A stretch of 64,000 nt of DNA from Verrucomicrobium sp. BvORR106 (GTDB taxonomy: Bacteria > Verrucomicrobiota > Verrucomicrobiia > Verrucomicrobiales > Verrucomicrobiaceae): positions 62,001-126,000 of the forward strand of contig NZ_BATR01000104.1 of assembly GCF_000739655.1 (NCBI RefSeq), in the 5' to 3' direction. Positions 43,422 through 52,614 of the stretch are shown one piece after another. Numbering within the stretch: position 1 is the first letter of the stretch; every line of letters begins with the position of its first letter. The notes under the pieces are model-generated. The model worked only from the letters and a program-made list of their open reading frames with translations. It ran no database searches and was not told the DNA's origin. Position numbers and translations under genes: made by a program.

Positions 43422-45563
43422 ATGACGTTCCAACGTTCCCTCCTCACACTCACCCTGACAGCGCTCTGTGGCGTGCCTCTGGCGGCGCAGGCGGAAAAGG
43501 AAACTCCCAAGGCCGGGGCCAAAGCCAAGGCGTCCGCTGAAAACAAAAAGACGGAGACCTACGACATCGTCGTCTACGGCGGCACCTCCGGTGGCATCAC
43601 GGCTGGGATTCAGGCCGTGCGCATGGGCAAGACGGTGGTGATCATTGAGCCGACCAAGTTCCTCGGTGGCCTGACCACTGGCGGGCTGGGAGCAACCGAC
43701 ATCGGGAACAAGAAGGCCATCGGCGGCATGTCCCGGGAGTTCTACCACCGCGTGTGGCAGCACTACCAGCGTGACCAGTCCTGGGTACAGCAGAAGCGGG
43801 AAGACTATGTGGCCAAGCGTCACGGCGGCAATACTCCCAACGAGGAAACGATGTGGACCTTCGAGCCGCATGTGGCCACGAAGATCTATGACGAGATGAT
43901 CGCTGAGGCCAAGGTGCCGGTGGTGTACGGTGAGCGCCTGGACCTCAAGAACGGAGTCAAGAAAGACGGCACCCGCATCACCGAGATCGTGATGGAGTCG
44001 GGCCGCACCTTTGCAGGCAAGATGTTCATCGACGCCACCTATGAGGGCGACCTCTTTGCCAAGGCGGGTGTGTCCTACCATGTGGGGCGCGAGGCCAACG
44101 CCAAGTACGATGAAAAACTCAATGGCGTGCAGACCGGCCATGCCCGCAGCCACCAGTTCATCAAGAACGTGGACCCGTACGTGGTGCCCGGAGATCCGAA
44201 GAGCGGAGTGCTGCCCGGCGTCCAGAAGGAAGCTCCCGGGGAGGAGTTCGCCGGTGACCACCGGGTTCAGGCCTACAACTTCCGCATGTGCACCACGGAT
44301 GTGCCTGAGAACCGTCTGCCCTGGCCCAAGCCAGCCAACTACGACGAGAAGAACTACGAGCTGGCTCTGCGCAACGTGGAGGCGGGGGATGGTCGTTTGT
44401 CCTGGAATCCGGTCTGGATGCCCAACCGCAAGACGGACACGAACAACAACTTCGCCATCAGCACCGATAACATCGGCCTGAACTACGACTATCCGGACGG
44501 CGACTATGCCACCCGGGATCGCATCATCCAGCAGCATCGCGACTACCAGCTGGGCCTCATGTGGACCTATGCGAACCACCCCCGTGTGCCGGAAAAAATC
44601 CGTGAGCACTTCACCAAGCTGGGCCTGGCCAAGGACGAGTTCGCCGACAGCGGTCACTTCCCGCGCCAGCTCTATGTGCGTGAGGCCCGCCGCCTGGTGT
44701 CCGACTATGTGATGACGGAGAAGAACTGCCGCCGTCTTGAGATCGTGCCCGACTCGGTGGGCATGGGGGCCTACAACATGGACTCCCACCATGTACAGCG
44801 CTACATCACGAAAGAAGGTTTTGTGCGCAACGAAGGCGATGTCCAGGTGGGCAGCCGCCCGTATCCCATCAGCTACCGCTCGATCGTACCCAAGGCAACT
44901 GAGTGCACGAACGTGCTGGTGCCGGTGTGCCTGAGCTCCTCGCACATCGCCTTTGGTTCCATCCGCATGGAGCCCGTGTTCATGGTGCTGGGGCAGAGTG
45001 CTGCCACGGCTGCCTCCCTGGCCATCGACGCCAAGGTGGATCTGCAGAAGCTGGACTATGCCACCCTCAAGGCCAAGCTGGATGCTGACAAGCAGGTGCT
45101 GGACTTCGAATCACCGGCCAAGCCGATGGTGGAGTCTCTCGACAAGGCCAAGCTCGGCGGAGTGGTGGTGGATGATGTCGACGCGGTGCTGACCGGCTTT
45201 GAGTCGCACGGGGCCAGTGCTACGCCGTTCATCGGTGCTGGCTATGCCCATGATGGCAATGCCGAAAAAGGCCACCAGAAGGCCGTGTTCCGCACCCAGC
45301 TGAAGGAGGCTGGCCAGTATGAAGTGCGCCTGGCTTATCAGGCCTTGGCCAACCGGGCCAGCAATGTGCCGGTCACCATCCGCAGCGCGGATGGCGTGAA
45401 GACCGTGAAGGTGAATCAGAAGGAGAAGGCCCCGATCGACGGCGTGCTCTATTCACTGGGCAGCTTCAAGTTCGAAGCCGGTCAGGATGCGGTCGTGGAA
45501 GTCTCCAACGAAGGTACCGATGGCCACGTGATCGTGGACGCGGTGCAGTGGATCAAGAAGTAG
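43422..45563 (+). CDS. Exported FAD-dependent oxidoreductase with C-terminal golvesin/xanthan-lyase-like domain
   Basis: 713 residues from the ATG at 43422 (MTFQRSLLTLTLTALCGVPL signal). The FAD_oxidored (PF12831) core begins YDIVVYGGTSGGITAGIQAV at ~45 and has the family words PTKFLGGLTTGGLGATDIGN and MGAYNMDSHH. The final ~115 residues (EAGQYEVRLAYQALANRASN ... GHVIVDAVQWIKK) are the beta-sandwich seen at the end of xanthan lyase/golvesin-like proteins, probably carbohydrate-binding. Predicted to act on glycans in the periplasm or outside; the substrate is unknown. It ends in a clear terminator. Confidence 0.88.
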   Translation: MTFQRSLLTLTLTALCGVPLAAQAEKETPKAGAKAKASAENKKTETYDIVVYGGTSGGITAGIQAVRMGKTVVIIEPTKFLGGLTTGGLGATDIGNKKAIGGMSREFYHRVWQHYQRDQSWVQQKREDYVAKRHGGNTPNEETMWTFEPHVATKIYDEMIAEAKVPVVYGERLDLKNGVKKDGTRITEIVMESGRTFAGKMFIDATYEGDLFAKAGVSYHVGREANAKYDEKLNGVQTGHARSHQFIKNVDPYVVPGDPKSGVLPGVQKEAPGEEFAGDHRVQAYNFRMCTTDVPENRLPWPKPANYDEKNYELALRNVEAGDGRLSWNPVWMPNRKTDTNNNFAISTDNIGLNYDYPDGDYATRDRIIQQHRDYQLGLMWTYANHPRVPEKIREHFTKLGLAKDEFADSGHFPRQLYVREARRLVSDYVMTEKNCRRLEIVPDSVGMGAYNMDSHHVQRYITKEGFVRNEGDVQVGSRPYPISYRSIVPKATECTNVLVPVCLSSSHIAFGSIRMEPVFMVLGQSAATAASLAIDAKVDLQKLDYATLKAKLDADKQVLDFESPAKPMVESLDKAKLGGVVVDDVDAVLTGFESHGASATPFIGAGYAHDGNAEKGHQKAVFRTQLKEAGQYEVRLAYQALANRASNVPVTIRSADGVKTVKVNQKEKAPIDGVLYSLGSFKFEAGQDAVVEVSNEGTDGHVIVDAVQWIKK

Positions 45564-45593
45564 AAGGGAGATCAGCTTCTCGCACATTTGATG

Positions 45594-45626
45594 GGCCGCT
45601 TGGTGATCCCAAGCGGCCTTTTCTTT
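45594..45626 (+). terminator. Intrinsic terminator of the FAD oxidoreductase gene
   Basis: Stem GGCCGCTTGG (45594-45603) with CCAAGCGGCC (45609-45618), short loop, then TTTTCTTT. It lies 30 bp after the stop codon. Confidence 0.9.
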
Positions 45627-45713
45627 GGGGACTTGTGATCAGATGACACTGGGCAAGGCAGGTGGCATAAAACGCAATTTAGTTGCGAAAGTGTTTGCGA
45701 GGGAGGCTCTGCG

Positions 45714-46889
45714 GTGTCTTCATTGCTAATGCAATCTAAATGCATTAGCAATGAAGCCCTGTCCAAATCAAAACTGCCCGTCACTGTCCTCTCCGGATTC
45801 TTGGGAGCGGGAAAGACAACCCTGCTGAATCACATTCTCCGGAATCGGGAGGGAATGAAGGTGGCAGTGATCGTAAACGACATGTCCGAGGTGAACATGG
45901 ATGGCCTGCTCGTGAAACAGTCGGATGTCGCCTTCGCACGGGCCGAAGAGAAGCTCGTGGAGCTGTCGAATGGCTGCATCTGCTGCACCCTGCGGGAGGA
46001 CCTTCTCATCGAAGTCGGGCGCTTGGCGGGTGAGGGCCGGTTTGACCACCTGGTGATTGAGAGTTCCGGCGTCTCAGAACCGATGCCCGTGGCGGAGACC
46101 TTCTCATTTGCGGACGAGTCAGGGCGCAAGCTTTCGGATGTCGCTCAGCTCGACACGATGGTGACCGTCGTGGATGGGCGGAACTTCATGAATGACTTCC
46201 GCTCTACTCAGGACCTGAAAGGTCGAGGCCAGGAGATTGGAGAGGAGGACGAGAGATCGGTGGTGGATCTCCTCGTGGATCAGATTGAATTTGCCAATGT
46301 GATCCTGATCAACAAGGCGGATGCCATGGATCTGGATTCCCGGGTGGCGGTGCGAGCAATTGTGAAGGCACTGAATCCCAAGGCTCAGGTCTATGAAACG
46401 ACCAAGTCCGAGGTGGCCTTGGGGGCGGTCATGGGAACGGGCCTTTTTTCTGAGAGTCAGGCCGAGTCCACAGGGGGGTGGATGGACAGTCTGACGGGGC
46501 ACACCCCGGAGACGGAGGAATACGGCATTACCAGCTTTGTTTACCGCGCCCGTCGCCCGTTTGATTCGCGCTCATTTCACAAGTGGAGCCAGCAGGAGTG
46601 GCCGGGGGTGCTGAGGGCCAAAGGACTGGTTTGGCTGTCCAACGAAATGGACAAGGCCAGCTTCGTCCAGCAGGCAGGGGTGATGCGGCAGACAGAAGAG
46701 ATCGGGTACTGGTGGGCCGCCGTGGATCAGGCGGCCTGGCCGACGGACCCTACGGAGCGGAAGGAACTCCAGGAGAACTGGCAGGAACCCTGGGGGGACC
46801 GGCGTCAGGAAATCGTGGTGATTGGTCGGAAGATGGACGAGACCGCCCTCCGCCGCGAATTCGACGCCTGTCTTGCCCGAGGATTCTAA
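45714..46889 (+). CDS. CobW/ZNG-type GTPase metallochaperone
   Basis: 391 residues. The GTG at 45714 is chosen because GGGAGG lies 7 bp upstream; an in-frame ATG is at 45729. Walker A is GFLGAGKTT (28-36), the metal site GCICC (87-91), the switch ESSGVSEP, and the guanine motif NKAD. The C-terminal CobW_C domain ([20 protein letters not shown]) is complete. Such G3E GTPases deliver or economise zinc (or cobalt); those of this form with a long C-terminus are commonly zinc-responsive. A perfect 13-bp palindrome overlaps codons 3-14, which suggests control by a Fur/Zur-type repressor. No cobalamin genes are near. Confidence 0.9.
   Translation: MSSLLMQSKCISNEALSKSKLPVTVLSGFLGAGKTTLLNHILRNREGMKVAVIVNDMSEVNMDGLLVKQSDVAFARAEEKLVELSNGCICCTLREDLLIEVGRLAGEGRFDHLVIESSGVSEPMPVAETFSFADESGRKLSDVAQLDTMVTVVDGRNFMNDFRSTQDLKGRGQEIGEEDERSVVDLLVDQIEFANVILINKADAMDLDSRVAVRAIVKALNPKAQVYETTKSEVALGAVMGTGLFSESQAESTGGWMDSLTGHTPETEEYGITSFVYRARRPFDSRSFHKWSQQEWPGVLRAKGLVWLSNEMDKASFVQQAGVMRQTEEIGYWWAAVDQAAWPTDPTERKELQENWQEPWGDRRQEIVVIGRKMDETALRREFDACLARGF
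45721..45753. promoter_or_regulatory. Perfect palindrome CATTGCTAATGCA-N7-TGCATTAGCAATG
   Basis: Arms of 13 bp at 45721-45733 and 45741-45753, spacer ATCTAAA, starting 7 bp after the GTG start of the CobW-type gene. Each arm is itself nearly symmetrical (TTGC-N4-GCAA). A weaker related word, CGCAA-N5-TTGCG, lies upstream at about 45673-45687. Probable metalloregulator operator, or an mRNA hairpin over the start region. Confidence 0.6.
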
Positions 46890-46904
46890 AGAGTGGAGTC
46901 AGCC

Positions 46905-47342
46905 TTACTTGGTGACGGACCAAGAGGAGACCTTGCCATTCAGGAACTCAACCCGCCCGGCTTCGTAAGGCACCTCGATAAAGGGATCATAATAGAAGAG
47001 GGGGTCATAGATGTAGCGGTGGCCCCAGAACCCAGGAGCGTAGCCGTAGCCAAAGCCGCCGCCATAGGCGGGGACAGTGTCGGTGCCCGTGTAGCTCCAG
47101 CGCTCGTACTGCTTGCCATTCTTGGTCCCACGTCCGACGCGATCCGCACGGCCCCAGGCGATGAAGACGGCTCCTTTCGACATGCCTTCCTCGATCTTGC
47201 GTTGGGCGACCATCGCCTTGTGTCGCTCACTCAATGCACTGTAAATCTGAGGGTTGCGCTCGATGCGCTTCTGCACGGGGGCCGTGCAGCTGGCCAGCAG
47301 GCCGAGCGCGGCCAGGGCAAAAATGAGCGGGAACTTTTTCAT
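46905..47342 (-). CDS. Lipoprotein with BamE/SmpA-like segment
   Basis: 145 residues from the ATG at 47342. Signal MKKFPLIFALAALGLLAS followed by lipobox Cys (LASC). The segment IEEGMSKGAVFIAWGRADRV, then GRGTKNGKQYERWSYTG, resembles the small outer-membrane-assembly type fold of SmpA/BamE ('G-M-s-k-x-x-V-x-x-x-w-G-x-P/A'), and a Tyr/Gly-rich stretch (YGGGFGYGYAPGFWGHRYIY) precedes a final short domain. Function is uncertain. It is convergent with the CobW-type gene, 15 bp between stops, and divergent from moaA. Confidence 0.7.
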   Translation of the reverse strand: MKKFPLIFALAALGLLASCTAPVQKRIERNPQIYSALSERHKAMVAQRKIEEGMSKGAVFIAWGRADRVGRGTKNGKQYERWSYTGTDTVPAYGGGFGYGYAPGFWGHRYIYDPLFYYDPFIEVPYEAGRVEFLNGKVSSWSVTK

Positions 47343-47400
47343 GGGACAAGCGTAGCACAATTAGACGCGTCATCACCAGTGCTGTTCAGCGTGGTGGTGG

Positions 47401-48438
47401 TTGCCTTTGTCCAGCGTTGTCCTACCTTTCCCCTCTGTGGAAGATCCCTTTGGTCATCACATTTCCTATTTGAGAGTCTCGATCACGGACCGCTGCAATG
47501 AGCGGTGCCGGTACTGCATGCCAGATGAAGAGCAGCAGTGGTTCGATCGGGCGGAGGTGCTCACCTATGAGGAGATGTTGCGGGTCGTCCGGGTGGGAAC
47601 CCGGTTGGGCATTCGAAAGGTCCGCATCACGGGTGGGGAGCCGTTGACCCGACCCGGGGCCGTGGACTTCTGCGCCCAAGTGGCCGCGCTGCCGGGCATC
47701 CAGGACGTAGGGATCTCCACCAATGGGACGCTTCTCACCAAGCCTCTGGCGGATGGTCGAACCACCGCAGAAGCCCTGGTGCAGGGGGGGGTACGGACAG
47801 CCAACATCTCTCTGGATTCGCTGGATCGGGCTTCGTACTTCTCGACCACGCGCCGGGATCTGCTGCCGAAGCTCATAGCAGGAGTGGATGCGGCGAGGGA
47901 TGCCGGGTTTGAGTCGATCAAGTTCAATTGCGTCCTCATCCATCACCAGACGGAGCGGGAACTCATGAATCTCATCATGTTTGCCCGCGAGAAAGGGGCG
48001 CTGATCCGGTTCATCGAGCTGATGCCGGTGAGCACGGCTGAAGTGCTGCGGGAAGAGAGTTTCCTGGCCTGCGGTCAGGCCAAGAAGCTCATCGAACGCG
48101 AGACCGGGCCCCTGATCGCACGCCCGGACTTCAAGACTAATGGGCCGGCGAGCTACTATCAGATTCCTGGTACGGATCAGTTGATCGGCTTCATCGGGGC
48201 CATGACCAACTTCCATTTTTGTGAGACCTGCAACAAGCTGAGGCTCACCTGCGATGGCAAGCTGAGACCCTGCCTGGGCAGCTACCTTGAGTTTGACCTG
48301 CGGGAGGTGCTGCGAAGTGGATGCTCAGATGATGAACTGGCTGACTTCTTCCTGCATGTCGTGGCGCGGAAACCCAAGGAGCATGACTTCCGGGGGAGCT
48401 ACCAGCCGGGACGCCGGATGATCGCCATTGGCGGGTGA
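47401..48438 (+). CDS. moaA: GTP 3',8-cyclase MoaA (molybdenum cofactor biosynthesis)
   Basis: 345 residues from the TTG at 47401; a GTG at 47437 would give VEDPFG, also a good family start. Radical-SAM cluster CNERCRYC, ITGGEPLTRPG, STNGTLL and the C-terminal second cluster CETCNKLRLTCDGKLRPC are all present, and the chain ends with the Gly-Gly motif needed for catalysis. It converts GTP to 3',8-cyclo-GTP. No other moa/moe/mog gene is in the window. It is divergent from the lipoprotein gene (58-bp gap). Confidence 0.95.
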   Translation: MPLSSVVLPFPSVEDPFGHHISYLRVSITDRCNERCRYCMPDEEQQWFDRAEVLTYEEMLRVVRVGTRLGIRKVRITGGEPLTRPGAVDFCAQVAALPGIQDVGISTNGTLLTKPLADGRTTAEALVQGGVRTANISLDSLDRASYFSTTRRDLLPKLIAGVDAARDAGFESIKFNCVLIHHQTERELMNLIMFAREKGALIRFIELMPVSTAEVLREESFLACGQAKKLIERETGPLIARPDFKTNGPASYYQIPGTDQLIGFIGAMTNFHFCETCNKLRLTCDGKLRPCLGSYLEFDLREVLRSGCSDDELADFFLHVVARKPKEHDFRGSYQPGRRMIAIGG

Positions 48439-48516
48439 GATCCAGTAGCCTAGTGCACCGGTAATTCCGCAATTCAGAACTACCCGGAACACTGGGCGCG
48501 GCGGGCCGCGAGAGCT

Positions 48517-49182
48517 TCAAGATGCCTTTTTGCTGTTCTTGAGTGACTCGAAGACGGTCTTGGCAATTATGGTGGCCCCGGCGTCATTGGGGTGGACCCG
48601 GTCTGGCACGAGGTCGCCCTTGCCGTCGAAAGGGGTGTGCAGGTCGATCAGCGGGATCTTCAGCTCCGCAGCGATCTGCTTGTCCAGGGGGATGATCTCG
48701 TTGAGCACCACCTCTCCGCGGATCCCAAAGTTCCCTTGGGCGAAGACGGGGACAGGAGTGCAGAGGTACACCTGCGCCTTGGGATTGGCCTTCTGAAAGG
48801 AGGCGATCAATGCTTTGGCGTCGGCTGCGAACCCTTCCTTCTTCTGCCAATTGTGGGGCTTGGTGTCGTTCGTTCCCAGTTTGATGACCACAATGTCCGG
48901 GGCGAAGGCCAAGGCATCCTGATAGCGCTTCTCCTTTTGATAGGGTTTGTCACCGGCGTTCAGCATGGTGGAGCCGCCGACACCAAAGTTCTGGACTTCA
49001 TACTTGTCACCCAAGAGGCCGCCCAGCTGCTTCGGGTAGGTCTTGGTTTTGTCTTTGACGCCGGATCCGGCGGTGATGCTATCTCCCACACAGGCGACTT
49101 TCACGGGAGCGGCTGCCGCGTGGCTGAGTGCCATGCCGACCAAGGCGACGGGGAGAAGGCGGAGCAGGGAACGGCGAAGCAT
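48517..49182 (-). CDS. Secreted SGNH-family esterase/acylhydrolase
   Basis: 221 residues from the ATG at 49182 (MLRRSLLRLLPVALVGMALS signal); an ATG at 49224 would add 14 residues. The four SGNH blocks are visible: CVGDSITAGSG (Ser), FGVGGSTMLN (Gly), IKLGTNDTKPH (Asn), and DLVPDRVHPNDAG (Asp-x-x-His as DRVHP). Such enzymes remove acyl groups from glycans or lipids; a close type is sialate/xylan O-acetylesterase-like. It is divergent from the YacP-like gene. Confidence 0.88.
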   Translation of the reverse strand: MLRRSLLRLLPVALVGMALSHAAAAPVKVACVGDSITAGSGVKDKTKTYPKQLGGLLGDKYEVQNFGVGGSTMLNAGDKPYQKEKRYQDALAFAPDIVVIKLGTNDTKPHNWQKKEGFAADAKALIASFQKANPKAQVYLCTPVPVFAQGNFGIRGEVVLNEIIPLDKQIAAELKIPLIDLHTPFDGKGDLVPDRVHPNDAGATIIAKTVFESLKNSKKAS

Positions 49183-49380
49183 GGGGGGCGTGACGAAGGA
49201 ACGGGATGTTGGGAGGATGTTCATCGGGATGAGGTTGCGGTCTTGCGACACTTCGGAAACGCACGGGGAGGGGATGACATCCAACTTTTTTTTGGCGAAG
49301 ACATCACTTGGATATGCTGATTCCCACCGGCTTCTGCTTGCCCGGCACCGGAGCGTCTGGAAAGCTGCTGAAAGAAACCC

Positions 49381-49821
49381 ATGGCGGACATCACAATGCA
49401 GTTTGTCATCGTGGACGGACACAGCGTCATCCACGCTTGGGAAGAATTGCGCCAGCTGCATGGCACCGGACCGCGTAGGTACCTCGCCCGGGAGGCGCTG
49501 TTGAAGAGGCTCCGTCTCTACCAAGACGTGACCGGCACGCGAGTGGTGGTGGTCTTTGATGGGGTGGGAACCAAGGTGACTGATGAGCGGGAGACGGCTG
49601 GGATTCAGATTTTCTACGCGGATTCCGGCCGGACAGCTGACTCGGTGATCGAGCGGCTGGTGGCCAAATACGCCGACACGTTTGCCATCCGGGTGGCGAC
49701 GGCAGATCAAATGGAGCGGGATACGGTCGAGTCCTTCGGGGCCGTCTGGGTCTCGCCTGACGAACTGAGATACGAGGTTGAACGAGCTGAGGCAGATCTC
49801 GGCCGGCGTCTCAAACCCTGA
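49381..49821 (+). CDS. NYN-domain (YacP/Rae1-like) ribonuclease
   Basis: 146 residues. The NYN/PIN-like core is seen in FVIVDGHSVIHAW, RVVVVFDGVG, IFYADSGRTADSVIERLVAK, and VATADQMERDTVESFGAVWV, with conserved acidic residues at the strand ends. Bacillus YacP (Rae1) is a ribosome-associated mRNA endonuclease. The C-terminus is shorter than in YacP. It is divergent from the SGNH hydrolase and the last gene before a long AT-rich gene-free region. Confidence 0.85.
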   Translation: MADITMQFVIVDGHSVIHAWEELRQLHGTGPRRYLAREALLKRLRLYQDVTGTRVVVVFDGVGTKVTDERETAGIQIFYADSGRTADSVIERLVAKYADTFAIRVATADQMERDTVESFGAVWVSPDELRYEVERAEADLGRRLKP

Positions 49822-50597
49822 TTCGAAACAGATAGAGGCGGGGGCTCCTGGTGAGTTCTGAAGGCCGCTTCACGTGAAGAGAGGGGAGAGGACCCTGACT
49901 CAAACACACGATGGACCTGCCAAAATCAAAGGTAATTTTCTTGATGGTCTGAGGAAAAAATAATTCCGGGTTTCCCCAATCTGCCCGACCTAAGTTACAG
50001 AGAATTTAACTTGCTCGTTGTTTAACTTACATTGATAATCAAATTAATTGAACTAAATAGTAACGTGTAAACGTTATCACTTAGTGTGCGTGTTTTGGTG
50101 TGGGAATAGAAAATATCGGACATTGCCGATGGGGTAACTATGCTAGCGTGTTATATTTATTTATAGAATTGAGGTTCAGAGTTTTAAGATGCAATAACAC
50201 GATATTTATAGTTTGAAATGAGAGTGCAAAGGTTGCGATTGCTGATTGTGAATATCTCCTTGGTGAAGGAAGTGGTGAACATTCAAGTTGCTCCCAAGTA
50301 TCTTCACACGTTGTTCACAAAAGATATTGTTTTATTGCATCCGTAAAATGCTGGCAAAACCTGATCAGTCTTAAACTGATAAGACAGATATTACGAAAAG
50401 AATTCCGCATCGGAAATTAGTGAATGTGAGCTGAAATGTGAGTAAAGGGATGTGAATCGAGGTGTGGATTTTTGAGCTCCTAATCCAGAGTTGTGAGTAA
50501 AATGGGAACAACTCTATCGTCAGTTTGATGTGAATATGTGAATAACCCTGAGAGATTCAGGCGAGCTCAACCCGTGTGACTGAGGGATGTGAGAGTG
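49822..50597. other. 776-bp gene-free AT-rich region with clustered TGTGA-type 9-mers (possible replication origin)
   Basis: No convincing frame on either strand, between two convergent genes. Counted GC over 49921-50580 is about 37% (247 of 660), against about 60% judged by eye in neighbouring genes. 50151-50215 is the most AT-rich part (TTATATTTATTTATAG). The right third carries many same-strand 9-mers: TGTGAATAT (50247, 50529), TGTGAGTAA (50437, 50492), TGTGAATCG (50451), TGTGGATTT (50463), TGTGAATAA (50537; complement TTATTCACA, a DnaA-box variant), plus TTGTTCACA (50311). Small hairpins include TAACGT-GTAA-ACGTTA (50061-50076). Origin function is inference only. Confidence 0.5.
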
Positions 50598-51317
50598 TCA
50601 GGAGGGCTCGCGATCTCGGTGGCGACCAGCCAATCTATGAAGCTGTTCCAGGTGGCGGGCAGGTGTGGCTAGCCAGCCGTGATTCGGAAGTATTCCTTCA
50701 AGGTTCAAGCTCGCGGCGAGTTCCAGACTGCGAGCGATCTGATGAGGGGAGCTGTTCAGGAACCGCGGCGGCTGATGGGAAAGTGCACCGAAGCTGGCGA
50801 AGAGGTCGCCGGTGAACAGGAGCTTCTGGGCAGCATGAAGATAACCCATGTGGCCATCGGTATGTCCCGGGAGGTGGATGGCCGTCCAACCGGGGCCGAT
50901 CGGGATGGAGTCGCCATCGTCGATCCAGTGGGTGACGGTAAAGGCCTGAAATCCAAGACAGCGGCGCCCGCAGGCTTCGAGCCACCCGCAGGCTCGCGAC
51001 CAGCCGCGGTAGGGAAACCTTCCTTCGCAGTGCAGTTTGTCCAATCGCGGCGCGGCCACCCACGCACCGGTCTCGCGTACTAGCTCCGCTACGTTCCGGG
51101 TGTGGTCGTAGTGTCCGTGCGTGAGGACGATGCCGCGAATCGGCAGGTGATCCCATCCGCGATTCTTCAGGGTCCGCTTCAGAGCCGGAATGGCACCGGA
51201 CATCCCGGTATCGATCAGATAGAGGGAGTTCTCTTTTTGTACGTTAATAACGTGAAAAGTCACCCAAGGCGTCCACACTGGTTGAATGTCCGGTGGGTAG
51301 CCAGGTGGCGAATCCAT
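50598..51317 (-). CDS. MBL-fold metallo-hydrolase
   Basis: 239 residues from the ATG at 51317 (a TTG at 51326 would add three residues). The metal motif is LTHGHYDHTRN (His67, His69, Asp71, His72), with later IHLPGHTDGHMGY and LFTGDLFAS supplying the next ligands and LPNHGW near the end. This is a glyoxalase-II/lactonase-type member. The substrate is unknown; quorum-lactone and thioester hydrolysis are possibilities for this group. Its stop borders the AT-rich region, and a LamG protein gene lies 26 bp upstream on the same strand. Confidence 0.88.
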   Translation of the reverse strand: MDSPPGYPPDIQPVWTPWVTFHVINVQKENSLYLIDTGMSGAIPALKRTLKNRGWDHLPIRGIVLTHGHYDHTRNVAELVRETGAWVAAPRLDKLHCEGRFPYRGWSRACGWLEACGRRCLGFQAFTVTHWIDDGDSIPIGPGWTAIHLPGHTDGHMGYLHAAQKLLFTGDLFASFGALSHQPPRFLNSSPHQIARSLELAASLNLEGILPNHGWLATPARHLEQLHRLAGRHRDREPS

Positions 51318-51343
51318 AGCGAACAATGAAGCTTGGCCTGGAG

Positions 51344-52318
51344 TTATTTGAGTGCCTCGATCCGTGCCGATTCATGCAGGCGTCGGATTTCGTCATCGCT
51401 GAGGGCCCGATTGAAAACGGCCAGTCCGCCGAACTTGCCTATGGTTGCTTTGCCCTCGGCAAAGAGGCTACCCACCGCATAGCGAGCACCGACAATGAAG
51501 TCCGATCCGCCCATGGGCTTGGACTCGGTATGCTTTTCACGGTCGTAGCGGAAAATGCCCCGTCCATGGTAATAGGGATTGAGGCCGCGACTGCCTCCCT
51601 CGAGCCCCTCCTTGAGGAAGTAGGGATCGGTACGCTTGTGCTTCACCGGATCCAGCTCGTTGGCGTCGAGCCGACCATTGATGTAGGCCCGGAGGTATTT
51701 GGAATCATAGGTGAAGGCCAGGGTGCACCATTTTTCGGTCGGCACGTCACCAGCGCTCACGGCGTAGTCGGCGCACCAGGGGAACTTCGAGCCATCAGCC
51801 CGGCGGGTGACGCCGCCCTCCGCGGAGATGTGGGGGACGAGTTTGTTGGGGCCACCGTACGCGGGCATGTTCATGAGCAAGGCGTACTGGCGGGTGCCGG
51901 AGTCGTCGTCCTTGCCCTTACCCTCGCTCCACATGCCGGCGATGGTGCGGCTGACGTGGAGGTTCTCGATGCGAACGACGGCGAAGAGGGTGACCTGGGC
52001 GTCTGGACCGGAAATGTTCAGATCGGCGGTCTCTGCATAGGGGATTTGGAGGAAGTTCTTCCCGCTAAGCTCGGCACTGTAGCCAGAATAGGGCCCGCCG
52101 TCGGAGCGGGTGACCGGGTCGCCCACCTCCTTCAGAGGGTGGGGATTGGGCGTCCCAGTGGAAAGGCGGGGCTGACCGGCGGACTCTCCAAAGGTCCAGA
52201 ATGCCACGAGGCCCGGGGTCTGCGTCACGATGGCGGGGTCGCCAGACGGAGGGGCTGCCGGGAGCCAGGGGCTGGCCAGAAGCAGGGGCAGCAGCAGGAG
52301 AGAGGTCAGGTGACGCAT
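51344..52318 (-). CDS. Secreted LamG/concanavalin-like protein
   Basis: 324 residues from the ATG at 52318 ([20 protein letters not shown] signal). A LamG-like jelly roll is shown by [54 protein letters not shown] and the closing [20 protein letters not shown], which is the classic end of LamG_3 (concanavalin) modules. Such exported proteins bind carbohydrate in planctomycetes and verrucomicrobia. Probably transcribed with the MBL hydrolase (26-bp gap). Confidence 0.85.
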   Translation of the reverse strand: MRHLTSLLLLPLLLASPWLPAAPPSGDPAIVTQTPGLVAFWTFGESAGQPRLSTGTPNPHPLKEVGDPVTRSDGGPYSGYSAELSGKNFLQIPYAETADLNISGPDAQVTLFAVVRIENLHVSRTIAGMWSEGKGKDDDSGTRQYALLMNMPAYGGPNKLVPHISAEGGVTRRADGSKFPWCADYAVSAGDVPTEKWCTLAFTYDSKYLRAYINGRLDANELDPVKHKRTDPYFLKEGLEGGSRGLNPYYHGRGIFRYDREKHTESKPMGGSDFIVGARYAVGSLFAEGKATIGKFGGLAVFNRALSDDEIRRLHESARIEALK

Positions 52319-52614
52319 GGTGCATGCTGGATCAGACCTTGCTTCAAGGCCACGATTTTTGTTCCAGCGCCATGCCCATCGCATTTCGGATGGTGGGTGG
52401 GAGGGACATGACCGATTTTTCATTCCGGGGAGAACTTGAACAAATGTGTCACTTGGATTGGCAGGAAGGGGAGGTTCACTGGGCCGGGATCCGCCTGCGA
52501 AGGGCTTTCGAGCCGGGTTCACCGATCCGCTGAATCCCGTATTTTGACCATTTTCATGCAGTCCCATACCGTTTGACAGCCCGGTGATGCCGTGTTGAAT
52601 GCCCGCCCTACATC
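52319..52614. other. Intergenic promoter region
   Basis: Divergent region between the LamG gene and the NAD-dependent oxidoreductase gene. It holds TTGACA at 52573-52578, a good -35 word, but the -10 at 17 bp (TGAATG) is poor. A short frame here (about 52372-52533) has no initiation signal I trust. Confidence 0.35.

Noticed and set aside
52372-52533. Possible small protein ([20 protein letters not shown]...) in the divergent gap
   Set aside because: No ribosome-binding site, no recognisable fold, and it lies in the promoter region of the downstream oxidoreductase.
52573-52601. Sigma-70 promoter with TTGACA
   Set aside because: The -10 at the proper distance (TGAATG) is too far from TATAAT.
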